Positions 35,238-49,405 of a stretch of 64,000 bases of DNA are shown here, piece by piece. Origin of the DNA: Devosia ginsengisoli (GTDB lineage Bacteria > Pseudomonadota > Alphaproteobacteria > Rhizobiales > Devosiaceae); assembly GCF_024707105.1 (NCBI RefSeq), contig NZ_JANQAJ010000009.1, positions 310,001-374,000 of the forward strand, given 5' to 3'. Both the position numbers and the translations under genes were made by a program. Positions within the stretch are counted from its first letter, which is position 1, and each line of letters begins with the position of its first letter. Below the pieces are notes generated by a model. That model saw only the letters and a list, made by a program, of their open reading frames with translations. It searched no databases and was not told the DNA's origin.

Positions 35238-35352
35238 GCACCCCCTCCCAACCTCCCCTAATAGGGGAGGAGCCGCGCAGTGGTTGGGGCAAAACGGTGC
35301 CACAAGCTCGATCGGTTCCTCCCCCTGTCAGGGGAAGGCTAGGAGGGGGTAC
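35238..35352. repeat. Intergenic palindromic repeat, family D copy 2
   Basis: ACCTCCCCTAATAGGGGAGG and CCTCCCCCTGTCAGGGGAAG with AGGAGGGGGTACC, between the heat-shock and dps genes. Confidence 0.75.
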
Positions 35353-35440
35353 CCGCTTTCAGGCAAACAGCCCCACCAACGGAACCTCCCTCGTCCCTGC
35401 AAGTTGAGTCCCAAAACCACCCAGCGTCAAAGGACTCCCC

Positions 35441-35914
35441 ATGAAAACCCCTTCCATCGCCCTCAAAGCCAATGCCAAGTCGGCCGTCATCGACATCCTG
35501 AACGCCCGTCTGGCCGATGCGATCGATCTGGCCCTCATCACCAAGCAGGCGCATTGGAACCTCAAGGGCCCCAATTTTATCGCCGTGCATGAAATGCTCG
35601 ATCCCATGCGCGCCACCATCGATACCCATGTCGATATCATCGCCGAGCGCGTCGCCCAGCTCGACGGCATCGCCCTGGGCACCAGCCAGGTCGTCGCCAA
35701 GGCCACCGCCCTCGCGCCCTATCCCACCGATCTCAGGAAGGTCCCCGACCATCTCGCGGCCCTGGCCGAGCGCTTCGCCGCCCTGGCCAACCAGGTCCGC
35801 GAAGATATCGACGCCACCGACGAGGCCGGCGATGCCGATGCCGCCGACATCCTCACCGCCTTTTCGCGCGACCTCGACAAGAACCTCTGGTTCATCAAGT
35901 CCCACCTCGAATAG
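35441..35914 (+). CDS. dps: Dps, DNA-protection ferritin-like protein
   Basis: A 157-residue ferritin-like protein of normal Dps length. It has the ferroxidase-site motif: histidine in TKQAHWNLKGPNF (about H39), then HEMLDPM with D and E, and the DTHVDIIAERVAQLDG segment with further ligands. Twelve subunits form a shell that oxidises iron using peroxide and protects DNA in starvation and oxidative stress. The start follows AAAGGACTCCCC. A lone gene between palindromic repeats. Regulation is not visible. Confidence 0.95.
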   Translation: MKTPSIALKANAKSAVIDILNARLADAIDLALITKQAHWNLKGPNFIAVHEMLDPMRATIDTHVDIIAERVAQLDGIALGTSQVVAKATALAPYPTDLRKVPDHLAALAERFAALANQVREDIDATDEAGDADAADILTAFSRDLDKNLWFIKSHLE

Positions 35915-35970
35915 CGTCAGGAACAGCGGGCCCACCCGAGGGAGCGTTGACTTCGGAGGCATGGGCAGGC

Positions 35971-36110
35971 TTGCCCTCTCCCCTCGTGGGAGAGGGTGGA
36001 AATCCGCGTCCAGCGGATTTCCGGGAGAGGGGTCTGCGTCATCCCATGCTTCAATGTCTACTGCCCCTCATCCGCCCTTCGGGCACCTTCTCCCACAAGG
36101 GGAGAAGGGA
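35971..36110. repeat. Intergenic palindromic repeat, family A copy 4
   Basis: TTGCCCTCTCCCCTCGTGGG and CGGGCACCTTCTCCCACAAG; very close to the copy at 752-904, including the central CAGCGGATTTCCGGG. It fills most of the 330-bp gap 35915-36244. Confidence 0.8.
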
Positions 36111-36244
36111 AGAGTGGGGCGGGGCCACGCGCACAGGGCCAACGGCTCCATCCTCTCGCGCATCTGAACGTCCTGTTCATGCGCCGGTCAGTGCATTTCT
36201 CCCAGTCTTGCGCCATAATAGGTCCGCGTTCCGGGAGACTTGCC

Positions 36245-37306
36245 ATGTCCTTGCCTCTTCCTCGCCTACGCCCTGCCTGCCTCATTCTGTCCGCCGCGCT
36301 GCTCGCCGCGATGCCGGCCGCCCGCGCCGCCGATTTTCTCGCCACCGACACCTGGCCCATGGCCGCCGCGCAGCAGGCCCTGGCCGACGAGATCGGCGCT
36401 GCCCTGGTCCACGACATCACCATCGATGCGGACAGCATCTTCATCACCGCCGACCACGCCGCCGATCCCGAACAGACCACCGACTATTCCTGGGATGGCG
36501 TGAGCGTGCGCCAGGGCATCAGCATGCCCAATTTCACCGCCATGGGCATGGGCGACACCGAGCCCTTCCCCCTCGCCGATCTGCCGTTCGATCGCCTCCC
36601 CGCCGTCAAGCGCGCGGCCATCGCCGCTTTCGCCTTGCCCGAAGCGCAGATCACCGAGATCGAAGGCACCATGCCGACCACCCGCACCAGCAAGAAGCTC
36701 ATTCCGCTCTGGGAGGTGCATTTCGCCCGCTCCGGCGGCGAAACCGGCTCGGTCCTGCTCACCGCCAATGCCCAGGTGCTCGATGTCATCTCGCCCGCAA
36801 GCCAGCAGGTCGAAGCCGGCCCCTGGCTCGCCCCGGCCACCGTGGCGGCCACTTTGGCCCGCCTCGGCGCGGAATTCGGCCCCAATGCGCGCTATGCCGA
36901 AATCCTCATCGATGACAGCAAGGCGCTGGTGCAGATGGAGGACCCGCGCAATCCCGGCCAGCTCGTCGAAATCTACGTCACGGCCGATTCCATAAGGCGA
37001 CAGGATTCGATGATGATGGGCATGGCCAACCCGTTCGGCCCCACGCTGGACCGCGCCTTCACCCTGTCCGACATTGCCGCGCTCGACCCCGACAGGCTGG
37101 CCGACCTGGAACAGCGCACCATCGCGCGCATGGGCATGCCCGGCATGAGCGTCTTCCGCTACACCATCTCCCGCTCCGTCCTGTTCATGACGCCGGAAGA
37201 TGATCGCCTCGTCGTCGAAGTGCGCGCCGAACTCTCCGACGGCTGGACCGGCGGCCGCGTCGCCTACGATATGGCGGGCAACGAGGTCGATGTGGTCACG
37301 CCCTGA
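36245..37306 (+). CDS. Secreted protein of unknown function, possibly PepSY-like
   Basis: A 353-residue protein with a signal peptide (RLRPACLILSAALLAAMPAA, cleavage after ARA near residue 28). The middle part has ALPEAQITEIEG and IPLWEVHFARSGGETGSVLL, which recall a PepSY-type alpha+beta fold, but the assignment is weak. Near residues 257-261 there is a run of methionines (SMMMGMA). Otherwise unremarkable. The ATG at 36245 begins the signal peptide; there is a GGGAGA site upstream. It precedes a methyltransferase on the same strand. Confidence 0.6.
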   Translation: MSLPLPRLRPACLILSAALLAAMPAARAADFLATDTWPMAAAQQALADEIGAALVHDITIDADSIFITADHAADPEQTTDYSWDGVSVRQGISMPNFTAMGMGDTEPFPLADLPFDRLPAVKRAAIAAFALPEAQITEIEGTMPTTRTSKKLIPLWEVHFARSGGETGSVLLTANAQVLDVISPASQQVEAGPWLAPATVAATLARLGAEFGPNARYAEILIDDSKALVQMEDPRNPGQLVEIYVTADSIRRQDSMMMGMANPFGPTLDRAFTLSDIAALDPDRLADLEQRTIARMGMPGMSVFRYTISRSVLFMTPEDDRLVVEVRAELSDGWTGGRVAYDMAGNEVDVVTP

Positions 37307-37370
37307 TCGACCGCTTGCCTCGGCCCGTCCGATCCGCCACGCTGGCCCGGCAGCCATAAGGAGCCGGGCC

Positions 37371-37970
37371 ATGGCCAAGTTCGCCGACAATTTCGAAGGC
37401 TGGTACAAATATGCCGAACGCGCCGCCGGCCGCCCGCCGCGACCGCTGCTTGTCGAAGCCGTTACCCGTGCGTCCGGCCGTGAGGCGGCGCTCGATATCG
37501 GCGCCGGCGCCCTCAACGATACCATCCACCTGCTCGGCGCCGGCTTCGCCCATGTCACCGCGCTCGACGGCGAACCCATCGCACAGCAGATCGCTGATAC
37601 GCTTCCGCCCGACCGCTTCGCCTATGTCATCTCCCGCTTCGAGGATTTCGCCTTCCCGCCGGCGGCCTATGACCTGCTCAACGCCCAATATGCCCTGCCC
37701 TTCATCCGGCCCGACCGGTTCGACCGGGTCTTTGCCGCCATCCTCGCCGCGCTGAAGCCCGGCGCCATTATCACCGGCCAGCTCTTCGGCGATCGCGACG
37801 ACTGGGTCGGTACATCAGGCATGACCTTCCACACCCGCGCCGCGGCCGAAGCCCTCCTCGCCCCGCTCACCCTGCTCAGCTTCCGCGAAGAAGACGACCC
37901 CAACAGCCAGACCCTCAACGGCACCGCCAAGCACTGGCACCTCTTCCACTTCCTCGCCCGCCGCGACTGA
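37371..37970 (+). CDS. Class I SAM-dependent methyltransferase
   Basis: A 199-residue methyltransferase. Motif I is ALDIGAGALNDTIHLL (about residues 40-55), the acidic end of strand 2 is in TALDGEP, and motif IV appears as YDLLNAQYALPFI. The C-terminal sheet ends with NGTAKHWHLFHFLARR. It resembles small TehB/Methyltransf_23-type enzymes acting on small molecules. AAGGAG lies directly upstream of the ATG. Substrate unknown. Confidence 0.8.
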   Translation: MAKFADNFEGWYKYAERAAGRPPRPLLVEAVTRASGREAALDIGAGALNDTIHLLGAGFAHVTALDGEPIAQQIADTLPPDRFAYVISRFEDFAFPPAAYDLLNAQYALPFIRPDRFDRVFAAILAALKPGAIITGQLFGDRDDWVGTSGMTFHTRAAAEALLAPLTLLSFREEDDPNSQTLNGTAKHWHLFHFLARRD

Positions 37971-37999
37971 TGCGGCGCTTTCGCGACTCAGCACGCATC

Positions 38000-38190
38000 A
38001 AAGTCCTACAGATGCACTCAGATCAAAATAGGCAAACCAACCGAAATCCCGCTCAAAATAGGGATTTTGCTCAAAAACTATTCATAGTGCTCACAATTTA
38101 GGCGAAATAGCCGATTTAGTCGCCAAAACTCCTACAAATCCTATAGTGAAATATCGCCTTTCCTATAGATTTTTCACAAAGTCCAGCTTT
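38000..38190. other. AT-rich island with short repeats upstream of gltB
   Basis: Clearly richer in A+T than its surroundings. It contains CAAAATAGG twice, a 7-bp inverted repeat AAATCCC/GGGATTT (38044-38067), GGCGAAAT...ATTT...TCGCC (38101-38124) and TCCTATAG twice, 22 bp apart (38139 and 38161). It lies in the 726-bp gap 37971-38696. No gene seen. A regulatory role is possible. Confidence 0.45.
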
Positions 38191-38367
38191 GGCGCTTGCT
38201 CGCAGTTTTGAATTATGCAAATGTGCCGGCGTTAGGGCAGCACACCTGTCCTATCTGACGCGTCGCCCCGCTCTCCGCGGCCAGCGCGCACGCTGGTCCG
38301 GCTGGCCCGCTCTGCATGAGCGGAAACGGATAGGCGGGGTTGAGACGGTCCGAAGGAATTCGCTTCA

Positions 38368-38462
38368 GGCCGCGCCGAAAGGCAGGGTTTGCCAGAACCG
38401 GAGCGAAGCGTAGACTGCTACGTGACGCCGAACCGGAGCAGACCCTGGCTTGCAGGCCGGCA
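38368..38462 (+). ncRNA. Structured repeated element, copy 3
   Basis: Outer arms CAGGGTTTGC (38383-38392) and GCAGACCCTG (38438-38447), inner stem CGTAG/CTACG (38409-38413, 38418-38422), loop parts AACCGGAGCG and GAACCGGAGC. Less regular than copy 2 but with the same order of stems. It lies between the AT-rich island and gltB. Confidence 0.45.
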
Positions 38463-38696
38463 TCATGCGAAAAACGACGACCGGCCCGAATTGAGTGGCC
38501 ATTTGGATGCAGCGCCACTCCCCACGCATGGACGCGTTGCGCTTCCGAGCCGTACTCTATAGTACGACCCGCCTGAACAATGCGCCCACAGAGGAACGAA
38601 ACGCATCCAGTCCGCCGCACGCCGGCACCATCAGGATGCACACGACATAGCGACAAGGCCCGGTAACGGGCACGACCAGCGAACGAGGAACATGCC

Positions 38697-43445
<4,749 letters not shown>

Positions 43446-43493
43446 CGCCTCAATCTTCACCTCCCCTTGCTGGGGAGGCCAAAACCCACCGGG

Positions 43494-43573
43494 TCATTCC
43501 CGCGAAAGCGGGAACCTCTGTTGACCAAACCAGAAGCGAAACAGAGGTCCCCGCTTTCGCGGGGATGACGTGG
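43494..43573. repeat. Palindromic repeat, family E copy 2
   Basis: CATTCCCGCGAAAGCGGGAA and CCCCGCTTTCGCGGGGATGA with about 35 bases between, in the gltB-gltD gap. Confidence 0.8.
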
Positions 43574-43630
43574 TGATCGGAATAAATGGCGGTCTGACCA
43601 CCGCAAGTGCAGCAGTTAGGGGCACGACAA

Positions 43631-45058
43631 ATGGGTAAGGTAACAGGCTTTCTCGAGATCGACCGCGAAGAGCCCCGGTACGAGCCGGCCTCCGATCGCA
43701 TCCGTCATTTCGGCGAATTCACCATTCCGATGAGCGAAGGCCGCATCGTCGACCAGGCGGCACGCTGCATGGATTGCGGCATTCCCTTCTGCCACGGCGA
43801 TACCGGCTGCCCGGTCAACAACCAGATTCCGGATTGGAACGACCTCGTCTATAACGGCGACTGGGAGGAGGCTGCCCGCAACCTCCACTCCACCAACAAC
43901 TTCCCCGAATTCACCGGCCGTATCTGCCCCGCCCCTTGCGAGGAAGCCTGCACGCTGAACCTGGAAGACATCCCGGTCGCCATCAAGACGGTCGAACAGG
44001 CCATCGCCGACCGCGCCATCCGCAATGGCTGGATCAAGCCGCAGATATCAGCGAGCAAGACCGGCAAGTCCGTCGCCATTGTCGGCTCGGGGCCGGCAGG
44101 CATGTCGGCGGCCCAGCAACTGGCCCGCGCCGGCCATGACGTACATGTCTATGAGCGCGAGCCCAAGGCCGGCGGCCTGATGCGCTACGGCATCCCTGAC
44201 TTCAAGATGGAAAAGCAGCATATCGACTTCCGCGTCACCCAGATGGAAGCCGAAGGCGTCACCTTCCACTACAACGAGAATATCGGCGTCACCCGGCCCC
44301 TGTCCGACCTGCAGGCCCGGCACGATGCCGTACTGCTCTGTGGCGGTTCGGAAAAGCCGCGCGATGTCGATAGCGAGGGCACCGACCTCAACGGCGTCCA
44401 CTTCGCCATGCCCTTCCTCGTGCAGCAGAACCGCCGCCTCGGCGGCGAGGATGTGTCGTCCGAAGTCCAGCTCACCGCCGCGGGCAAGCATGTCGTCGTG
44501 GTCGGCGGCGGCGATACCGCGTCGGACTGCGTCGGCACCAGCTTCCGCCAGGGCGCCATCGCCGTCACCCAGCTCGACGTGCGCCCCATGCCGCCGGAAC
44601 TGGAAAACAAGCTGACCAACTGGCCCAACTGGGCGGTCAAGATGCGCACCTCCTCGTCGCAGGCCGAAGGCGCCATCCGCGAATTCGCTGCCGGCACGAT
44701 GAAGATCATCGGCAATGCCAAGGGCCAGGTCACGGGCGTCGAATGCGCCCGCGTCGACCGCAAGCGCCAGCCCATTCCCGGTACCGAATTCGTCATCAAG
44801 GCCGACATCGTGCTGCTGGCCATCGGCTTCGCCCACCCGATCCACGAGGGCATGCTGGAGCAACTGGGCGCCCAGCTCGACAAGCGCGGCAATCTCTTCG
44901 CCGACACGATGAGCTACAAGACGACCGTCCCCAAGGTCTACGCCGCCGGCGACATGCGCCGCGGCCAGTCCCTCGTTGTCTGGGCCATCCGCGAAGGCCG
45001 CCAGGCCGCCCGCTCGATCGACTACGACCTGATGGGCAAGACGGATTTGCCGCGATAG
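43631..45058 (+). CDS. gltD: Glutamate synthase (NADPH) small subunit
   Basis: A 475-residue flavoprotein. The N-terminus holds the iron-sulfur cysteines C46, C49, C54, C60 ([18 protein letters not shown]) and C99, C103, C107 (CPAPCEEAC). The FAD-binding motif follows in [18 protein letters not shown], then the NADPH motif [12 protein letters not shown]. It takes electrons from NADPH and passes them to GltB. The ATG at 43631 gives the usual length of about 470-480; earlier in-frame starts add unrelated residues. Same strand as gltB, gap 185 bp filled with a repeat. Confidence 0.96.
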   Translation: MGKVTGFLEIDREEPRYEPASDRIRHFGEFTIPMSEGRIVDQAARCMDCGIPFCHGDTGCPVNNQIPDWNDLVYNGDWEEAARNLHSTNNFPEFTGRICPAPCEEACTLNLEDIPVAIKTVEQAIADRAIRNGWIKPQISASKTGKSVAIVGSGPAGMSAAQQLARAGHDVHVYEREPKAGGLMRYGIPDFKMEKQHIDFRVTQMEAEGVTFHYNENIGVTRPLSDLQARHDAVLLCGGSEKPRDVDSEGTDLNGVHFAMPFLVQQNRRLGGEDVSSEVQLTAAGKHVVVVGGGDTASDCVGTSFRQGAIAVTQLDVRPMPPELENKLTNWPNWAVKMRTSSSQAEGAIREFAAGTMKIIGNAKGQVTGVECARVDRKRQPIPGTEFVIKADIVLLAIGFAHPIHEGMLEQLGAQLDKRGNLFADTMSYKTTVPKVYAAGDMRRGQSLVVWAIREGRQAARSIDYDLMGKTDLPR

Positions 45059-45099
45059 GAACGCAGGGCACGATCACGCCACGATCACCACACGGATTC

Positions 45100-45137
45100 C
45101 TCCCCCTATCAGGGGGAGGTTAGGAGGGGGTATCCCC
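45100..45137. repeat. Palindromic repeat, family D copy 3 (short)
   Basis: CCTCCCCCTATCAGGGGGAG followed by GTTAGGAGGGGGTATCC, downstream of gltD. Confidence 0.75.
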
Positions 45138-45168
45138 ACAGGAATCATTCCCGCTTCCGCCCCGTCGA

Positions 45169-45198
45169 TGCTAACAGTCTGTTAGCGTATTCGACCCC
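45169..45198 (+). promoter_or_regulatory. Upstream element of hpt, shared with the HerA-like gene
   Basis: TGCTAACAGTCTGTTAGCGT then ATTCGACCC. Here the first part is a perfect palindrome, GCTAAC-AGTCT-GTTAGC, and a third GCTAAC half lies at 45202. The other copy is at 13254-13283. Confidence 0.5.
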
Positions 45199-45218
45199 TC
45201 TGCTAACCGGAATCGCGC

Positions 45219-45758
45219 ATGACCCAGAAGCCTTACACCGTCGATGAACTGATCTCGGCCAAGGCCATCGCCGCCCGCGTGGAAGCCCTCGCCCGGGAGA
45301 TATCCACCCATTATGCCGATACCGACAAGCTGGTCGTCGTCGGCCTGCTGCGCGGTTCCTTCATCTTCATCGCCGACCTGGTCCGCGAGCTCGACCTGCC
45401 CGTCGAAGTCGATTTCCTCGAAGCCTCTTCTTACGGCAACTCCACCGAATCCAGTCGGGAAGTCCGCATCCTCAAGGACTTGCGCGGCGAGATCGCCGGC
45501 CGCGACGTGCTTGTCGTCGAAGACATTGTCGACACCGGCTATACCCTCAAGCACGTCCTCGAAATCCTCGAGACCCGTCATCCCCGCCGCATGGAAGTCT
45601 GCGCTTTGCTCAACAAGCCGAGCCGCCGCGAGACCGACGTCACCGCCCGCTGGGTCGGCTTCGACATTCCCGACAAATTCGTCGTCGGCTACGGCATCGA
45701 CTACGCCCAGCGCAACCGCAACCTCCCCCATATCGGCGCCGTCCGCTTCACCGACTGA
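45219..45758 (+). CDS. hpt: Hypoxanthine phosphoribosyltransferase
   Basis: A 179-residue purine-salvage enzyme with the PRPP-binding motif [14 protein letters not shown] (about residues 103-116), an N-terminal hood region and a C-terminal [18 protein letters not shown] that contacts the purine. It converts hypoxanthine or guanine plus PRPP to the nucleotide. No signal peptide. It stands alone between gltD and a convergent SGNH hydrolase gene. The upstream palindrome GCTAAC-N5-GTTAGC suggests local control. Confidence 0.95.
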   Translation: MTQKPYTVDELISAKAIAARVEALAREISTHYADTDKLVVVGLLRGSFIFIADLVRELDLPVEVDFLEASSYGNSTESSREVRILKDLRGEIAGRDVLVVEDIVDTGYTLKHVLEILETRHPRRMEVCALLNKPSRRETDVTARWVGFDIPDKFVVGYGIDYAQRNRNLPHIGAVRFTD

Positions 45759-45784
45759 GCACTCCTCGCGCCCCATCCACCGCG

Positions 45785-45815
45785 CCGTTCCTCCCCCTAT
45801 CAGGGGGAGGAACGG
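45785..45815. terminator. Perfect 13-bp hairpin between convergent genes (family D repeat)
   Basis: CCGTTCCTCCCCC (45785-45797) pairs with GGGGGAGGAACGG (45803-45815) around a TATCA loop. It is strong enough to end transcription from both sides, though it lacks a clear T-run. Confidence 0.55.
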
Positions 45816-45889
45816 CGGGGGTATCCGGGCAAAGCCAAAAACTTATCCCCATCGACAATGGGAGCGGCATAATAGGCGTTCGCCGCGGA

Positions 45890-47046
45890 TCACCGTCCGC
45901 CGTCATTCTCCACCGCGCCGGCCGCCGGATCGATCCCCACGCCGAACGCATCGGCCCGCCCCACCGGCGCCGACACCAGTTGCTCGAGCGTGAAGGGCGC
46001 CGTGGCTGGCGCGCTCGCCGCCGTCACCAGGTCCGTAGCCCGCGCCGGCACCCGGCTGATCGGGATGACAGCGCCTGCCACTTCCAGCAGCCGCGCCGCC
46101 CCCAGCCCCTGATAGGGTGGCCGCAACATCGCCGCCGCATCGGTGCCCAGCAGCGGATCGGCCACCGCCATGGTGACACCGCCACCGCGATAGAACGCCC
46201 TGATGGTCTGGCTCAGATAGAAGGCCAGCTTGTCCGAGCCGGCCGAGGAAAAGTGGATGCCGTCATCCTTGCGCATGCGCGCATTCTGCCCGTTCACGTC
46301 AGGCCCATAGGACGAATATTTGCCGTCCTCGCCTAGAAATCTCTCATAGATATCAAGGAATTCCGCGCCGCCCGAAAAGCTGGCCAGCCGCTGGATATTG
46401 CTGATCTGGCTGATCGCAGCCGAATACTCGCTCTTCGACATGGGCGGCAGGCCCACCCAGATCACCGGCTTGCGCGCCGCCCGCAGCTTGCCGAGAAAGG
46501 CGGTGATCCGGCCTTGATAGGCAGCGGTCCACTGTTCGGTCAGCGGCGCGAAGCTCCCCCACTCGTCGTGATCTCCTGCCGGTCATTGATGCCGATGATC
46601 ACCACCGCCAGGTCGAAACTGTCGGCCGCGATCTGCTCGGTGATCGCCTTGTCCCAGTCGAAATAGTCGAACCGCACGAAGCCCGACGAGCTGACCCCCT
46701 GGTTGACCACGACCAGATTGGGGTCTTCCGCATAGAACCGCTCCAGCGCTTTGCTGAGGTCGATGGCCAGGGAATCCCCGAACACCGCCAGCCGCGTGGC
46801 GTCTGGCGCCTTTTCCACCTGTGGCTTGGGCGGCGGCAAGGCTGCCGCAGGGGCGGCTGCCGCCGGACGCGGCGCCTGCTGCACCGGGGCCGGCGCCGGT
46901 TCCGGCTCACCGAACAGCAAGTCGAACAGTGTCCGCCGCCGCTGCTCCTGCGCCACCACGATCGTGCCATCGCTCTGGGCAAGGGCGGGCGCCACGTCGA
47001 TGAAGACGAGCATGCCGACCAGCAATGCCACAACCAGGCGGATCAT
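45890..47046 (-). pseudogene. SGNH/GDSL hydrolase family protein (DUF459-like), one frameshift near 46558 (possible sequencing indel)
   Basis: The N-terminal half has a signal peptide (MIRLVVALLVGMLVFIDVAP) and a proline/alanine-rich linker, followed by the first SGNH block with the serine in LAVFGDSLAIDLS and GINDRQEI. The C-terminal half continues in another frame with VIWVGLPPMS and the histidine in DGIHFSSAGSDKLAFYL. Between them the frame changes near 46555-46577; one extra base would give EWGSFAPLTEQW in the right frame. Combined length is about 385 residues, normal for this family. The protein is probably exported and may act on cell-envelope esters, such as acetyl groups of polysaccharide. 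It is downstream of a lytic transglycosylase and galE. Confidence 0.75.
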
Positions 47047-47099
47047 TCCCAATCCTCTAGCAAACCCGCTATGGCAACGCCATCGGCGTCCCCATCATG

Positions 47100-48308
47100 T
47101 TACCGCGCCGCTGCCGCCAGCGCCTCATAGGATGCCCGCGTGATGAAGCCATCGGCCACCTGCCCCTGGCTCGCCTGGAAGCGGGCATAGGCCTCCTGGC
47201 TGATGGGCCCCAGCCTTCCGTCGATGATCCCGTCATAGAGCCCCAGCCGCGACAGCGCCTGCTGGATCGCCTGCCGCTGCGCCAGATCGGGAAAAGCGGT
47301 ATTGCGCGGCCAGTCGTCGACAAAGGCCCCGCCTCCCTTCAGCCGGTCGGTCATATGCGCCACGCTCATGGCGTAGCTGTCGGAGAAATTGTAGCCCTTG
47401 AGCACCAGATAATTCTGCGTCATCAGGAATTTAGGACCGTCCTTGCCAGCCGGCACATAGAGAAAGACCGGCAGGTTCGGATCGGCGAACTGCCGCCCCG
47501 CCACCCGCGCAATGCCCCGCTCGGCAAAGAACGAGACCGGCCGCAATTCCGTCCGGGTCGCCAGCAGGTAATCGAAGCCATCCGGCACCACGACTTCCAT
47601 GCCCCAGTCCATACCCGGCTGATAGCCCAGCGCCCGCAGGAACCGCGCAGAGGTCGCCAGCGCATCGCCCAGCGAATGATGCAGGTCCACCCGCCCATCG
47701 CCGTCCCCGTCCGTGCCATGCGCCACCACATTGGACGGATTGACCTGCAGGTGCCCGATGGCCCCGGCCCAGGAGCCGACCAGCGATTGCGCATCGAGCG
47801 GTCCCTTTTGCACCAGCAGCAGGGCCGCGATGAGGTCGGCCTCATCCTCCACCAGCCGCGTGCGCCGCTGATGCACCAGCGTCGCCAGCGACCGAACGAT
47901 GGGCCGGATCAGCCCGTCATTATCAAGCACCGCGCCATAATCGGTCTCCATGCCCCAGATGGCGCCCAGGATATAGGGATCGACGCCATAGGTCTGGCCG
48001 ACCGCGGTGAACAGCGCCGAATTGCGGGCAATCGCCGTCTTGCCGCGCTCGATGCGGCCGGCCGTGACACGGCCCTCGATATAGTCCCAGACCGGCGTGG
48101 TGAATTCGGGCTGCGTCGTCACCAGGTCCGGCACCCGCGGATCGGGCGTCAGCCCGCCCATGGCCGCGTCATAGACCGCCCCGCTCACCCCCGCGGCCAA
48201 CGCCTTGCTGCGGAAATTGGCGATGAAGCTGTCAAAGCTCTCAACGGGTTGGCCAACGGCCGGAGCGGCAGTCAGCAGGACGAAGAAGAGCGCAATCAGC
48301 CGCTTCAT
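47100..48308 (-). CDS. Lytic murein transglycosylase, MltB/SLT_2 family
   Basis: A 402-residue periplasmic peptidoglycan lyase. Signal peptide MKRLIALFFVLLTAAPAVG (cleavage near 19). The SLT_2 domain spans about 25-320 with the catalytic glutamate E121 in IWGMETDYG. A PG-binding-1 domain sits at the C-terminus (around 345-400, DGIIDGRLGPISQEAYARFQ). It cuts between MurNAc and GlcNAc with 1,6-anhydro formation. It lies between the SGNH hydrolase and galE on the same strand, a cell-envelope cluster. Confidence 0.92.
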   Translation of the reverse strand: MKRLIALFFVLLTAAPAVGQPVESFDSFIANFRSKALAAGVSGAVYDAAMGGLTPDPRVPDLVTTQPEFTTPVWDYIEGRVTAGRIERGKTAIARNSALFTAVGQTYGVDPYILGAIWGMETDYGAVLDNDGLIRPIVRSLATLVHQRRTRLVEDEADLIAALLLVQKGPLDAQSLVGSWAGAIGHLQVNPSNVVAHGTDGDGDGRVDLHHSLGDALATSARFLRALGYQPGMDWGMEVVVPDGFDYLLATRTELRPVSFFAERGIARVAGRQFADPNLPVFLYVPAGKDGPKFLMTQNYLVLKGYNFSDSYAMSVAHMTDRLKGGGAFVDDWPRNTAFPDLAQRQAIQQALSRLGLYDGIIDGRLGPISQEAYARFQASQGQVADGFITRASYEALAAAAR

Positions 48309-48324
48309 GTCCTGCCCTTTCCGC

Positions 48325-49311
48325 TTACCGGTTCCGCGTCATCAGGTGGCGTTCCCACCAATAGGCCGATTCAACGATCTCGGTCAGGTCGTCATGCTGC
48401 GGCACCCAGCCGAGCAACTTCCGCACCTTTTCGCCCGTCGCCGTGATCGAGGCCGGATCGCCCGCCCGCCGCGGTCCTTCATCGGCCCGGAAATCGACGC
48501 CCGACACCGACCGCACGGTCTCCACCACCTGCCGCACCGAATAGCCCTGCCCATAGGCACAATTGAGCGTCGTGCTCTCCCCGCCCCCGCGCAGATGCTT
48601 GAGCAGCAGCGCATGGGCGGCGATCAGGTCGGTCACATGGATATAGTCGCGGATACAGGTCCCGTCGGGCGTTTCGTAATCTGTCCCGAAGATATCCATC
48701 TTGTCCCGCTGCCCCAAAGCCGTCTGGCACGCCACCTTGATCAGATGCGTCGCCAAAGGCGTCGATTGCCCGCTACGCTTGCCCGGATCGGCCCCCGCCA
48801 CGTTGAAATAACGCAGCACCCCATAGGTCATGGGATGGGCCGCCGCGACATCGGCCAGCATCCATTCGGTCATCAGCTTGGAGCGGCCATAGGGCGACAT
48901 CGGGTTGAGCGGTGTGGTCTCGACCACAGGCGCCAGCCCTGTCATGCCATAGACCGCGGCGGTCGAGGAAAAGATGAAATGCTTCACTCCGCCCTTGATC
49001 GCGGCCTCGATCAGGTTGCGCGACGTGGCTGTGTTGTTGCCGTAATATTTCAGCGGATCGGTGACCGATTCCGGCACCACGATCGAGCCGGCGAAATGCA
49101 CGATCTCGGTAATGCCATGCTTGTCGATCAGCCCGCGCACATGGTCGATATCGCCGGCATTGCCGGGCTCGAAAATGGCGCGCCCGTCAATGGCCCAGTC
49201 GAACCCGGTCACCAGATTGTCGAGCACGACGACCTTTTCGCCGGCATCGGTCAGGTTCAGCACCATGTGGCTACCGATATAGCCCGCGCCGCCGGTTACC
49301 AGAACCGCCAT
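48325..49311 (-). CDS. galE: UDP-glucose 4-epimerase
   Basis: A 328-residue SDR-type epimerase with the NAD-binding GGAGYIGS (7-14), the catalytic S/T in FSSTAAVYG (115-122), and Y141-x3-K145 in SPYGRSKLM. It interconverts UDP-glucose and UDP-galactose for lipopolysaccharide and exopolysaccharide. It is divergent from galU, whose product makes UDP-glucose. The length and motifs are complete. The intergenic region of about 95 bases (49312-49405) must hold both promoters. Confidence 0.93.
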   Translation of the reverse strand: MAVLVTGGAGYIGSHMVLNLTDAGEKVVVLDNLVTGFDWAIDGRAIFEPGNAGDIDHVRGLIDKHGITEIVHFAGSIVVPESVTDPLKYYGNNTATSRNLIEAAIKGGVKHFIFSSTAAVYGMTGLAPVVETTPLNPMSPYGRSKLMTEWMLADVAAAHPMTYGVLRYFNVAGADPGKRSGQSTPLATHLIKVACQTALGQRDKMDIFGTDYETPDGTCIRDYIHVTDLIAAHALLLKHLRGGGESTTLNCAYGQGYSVRQVVETVRSVSGVDFRADEGPRRAGDPASITATGEKVRKLLGWVPQHDDLTEIVESAYWWERHLMTRNR

Positions 49312-49405
49312 GGATTAACTCCGTATTTCAACCGCTTATTCGCCTTGATGATATTCTAGACAGATTGAGATAGTTTTACGTCGATCCTCGAATGGAGTGC
49401 ATGAT

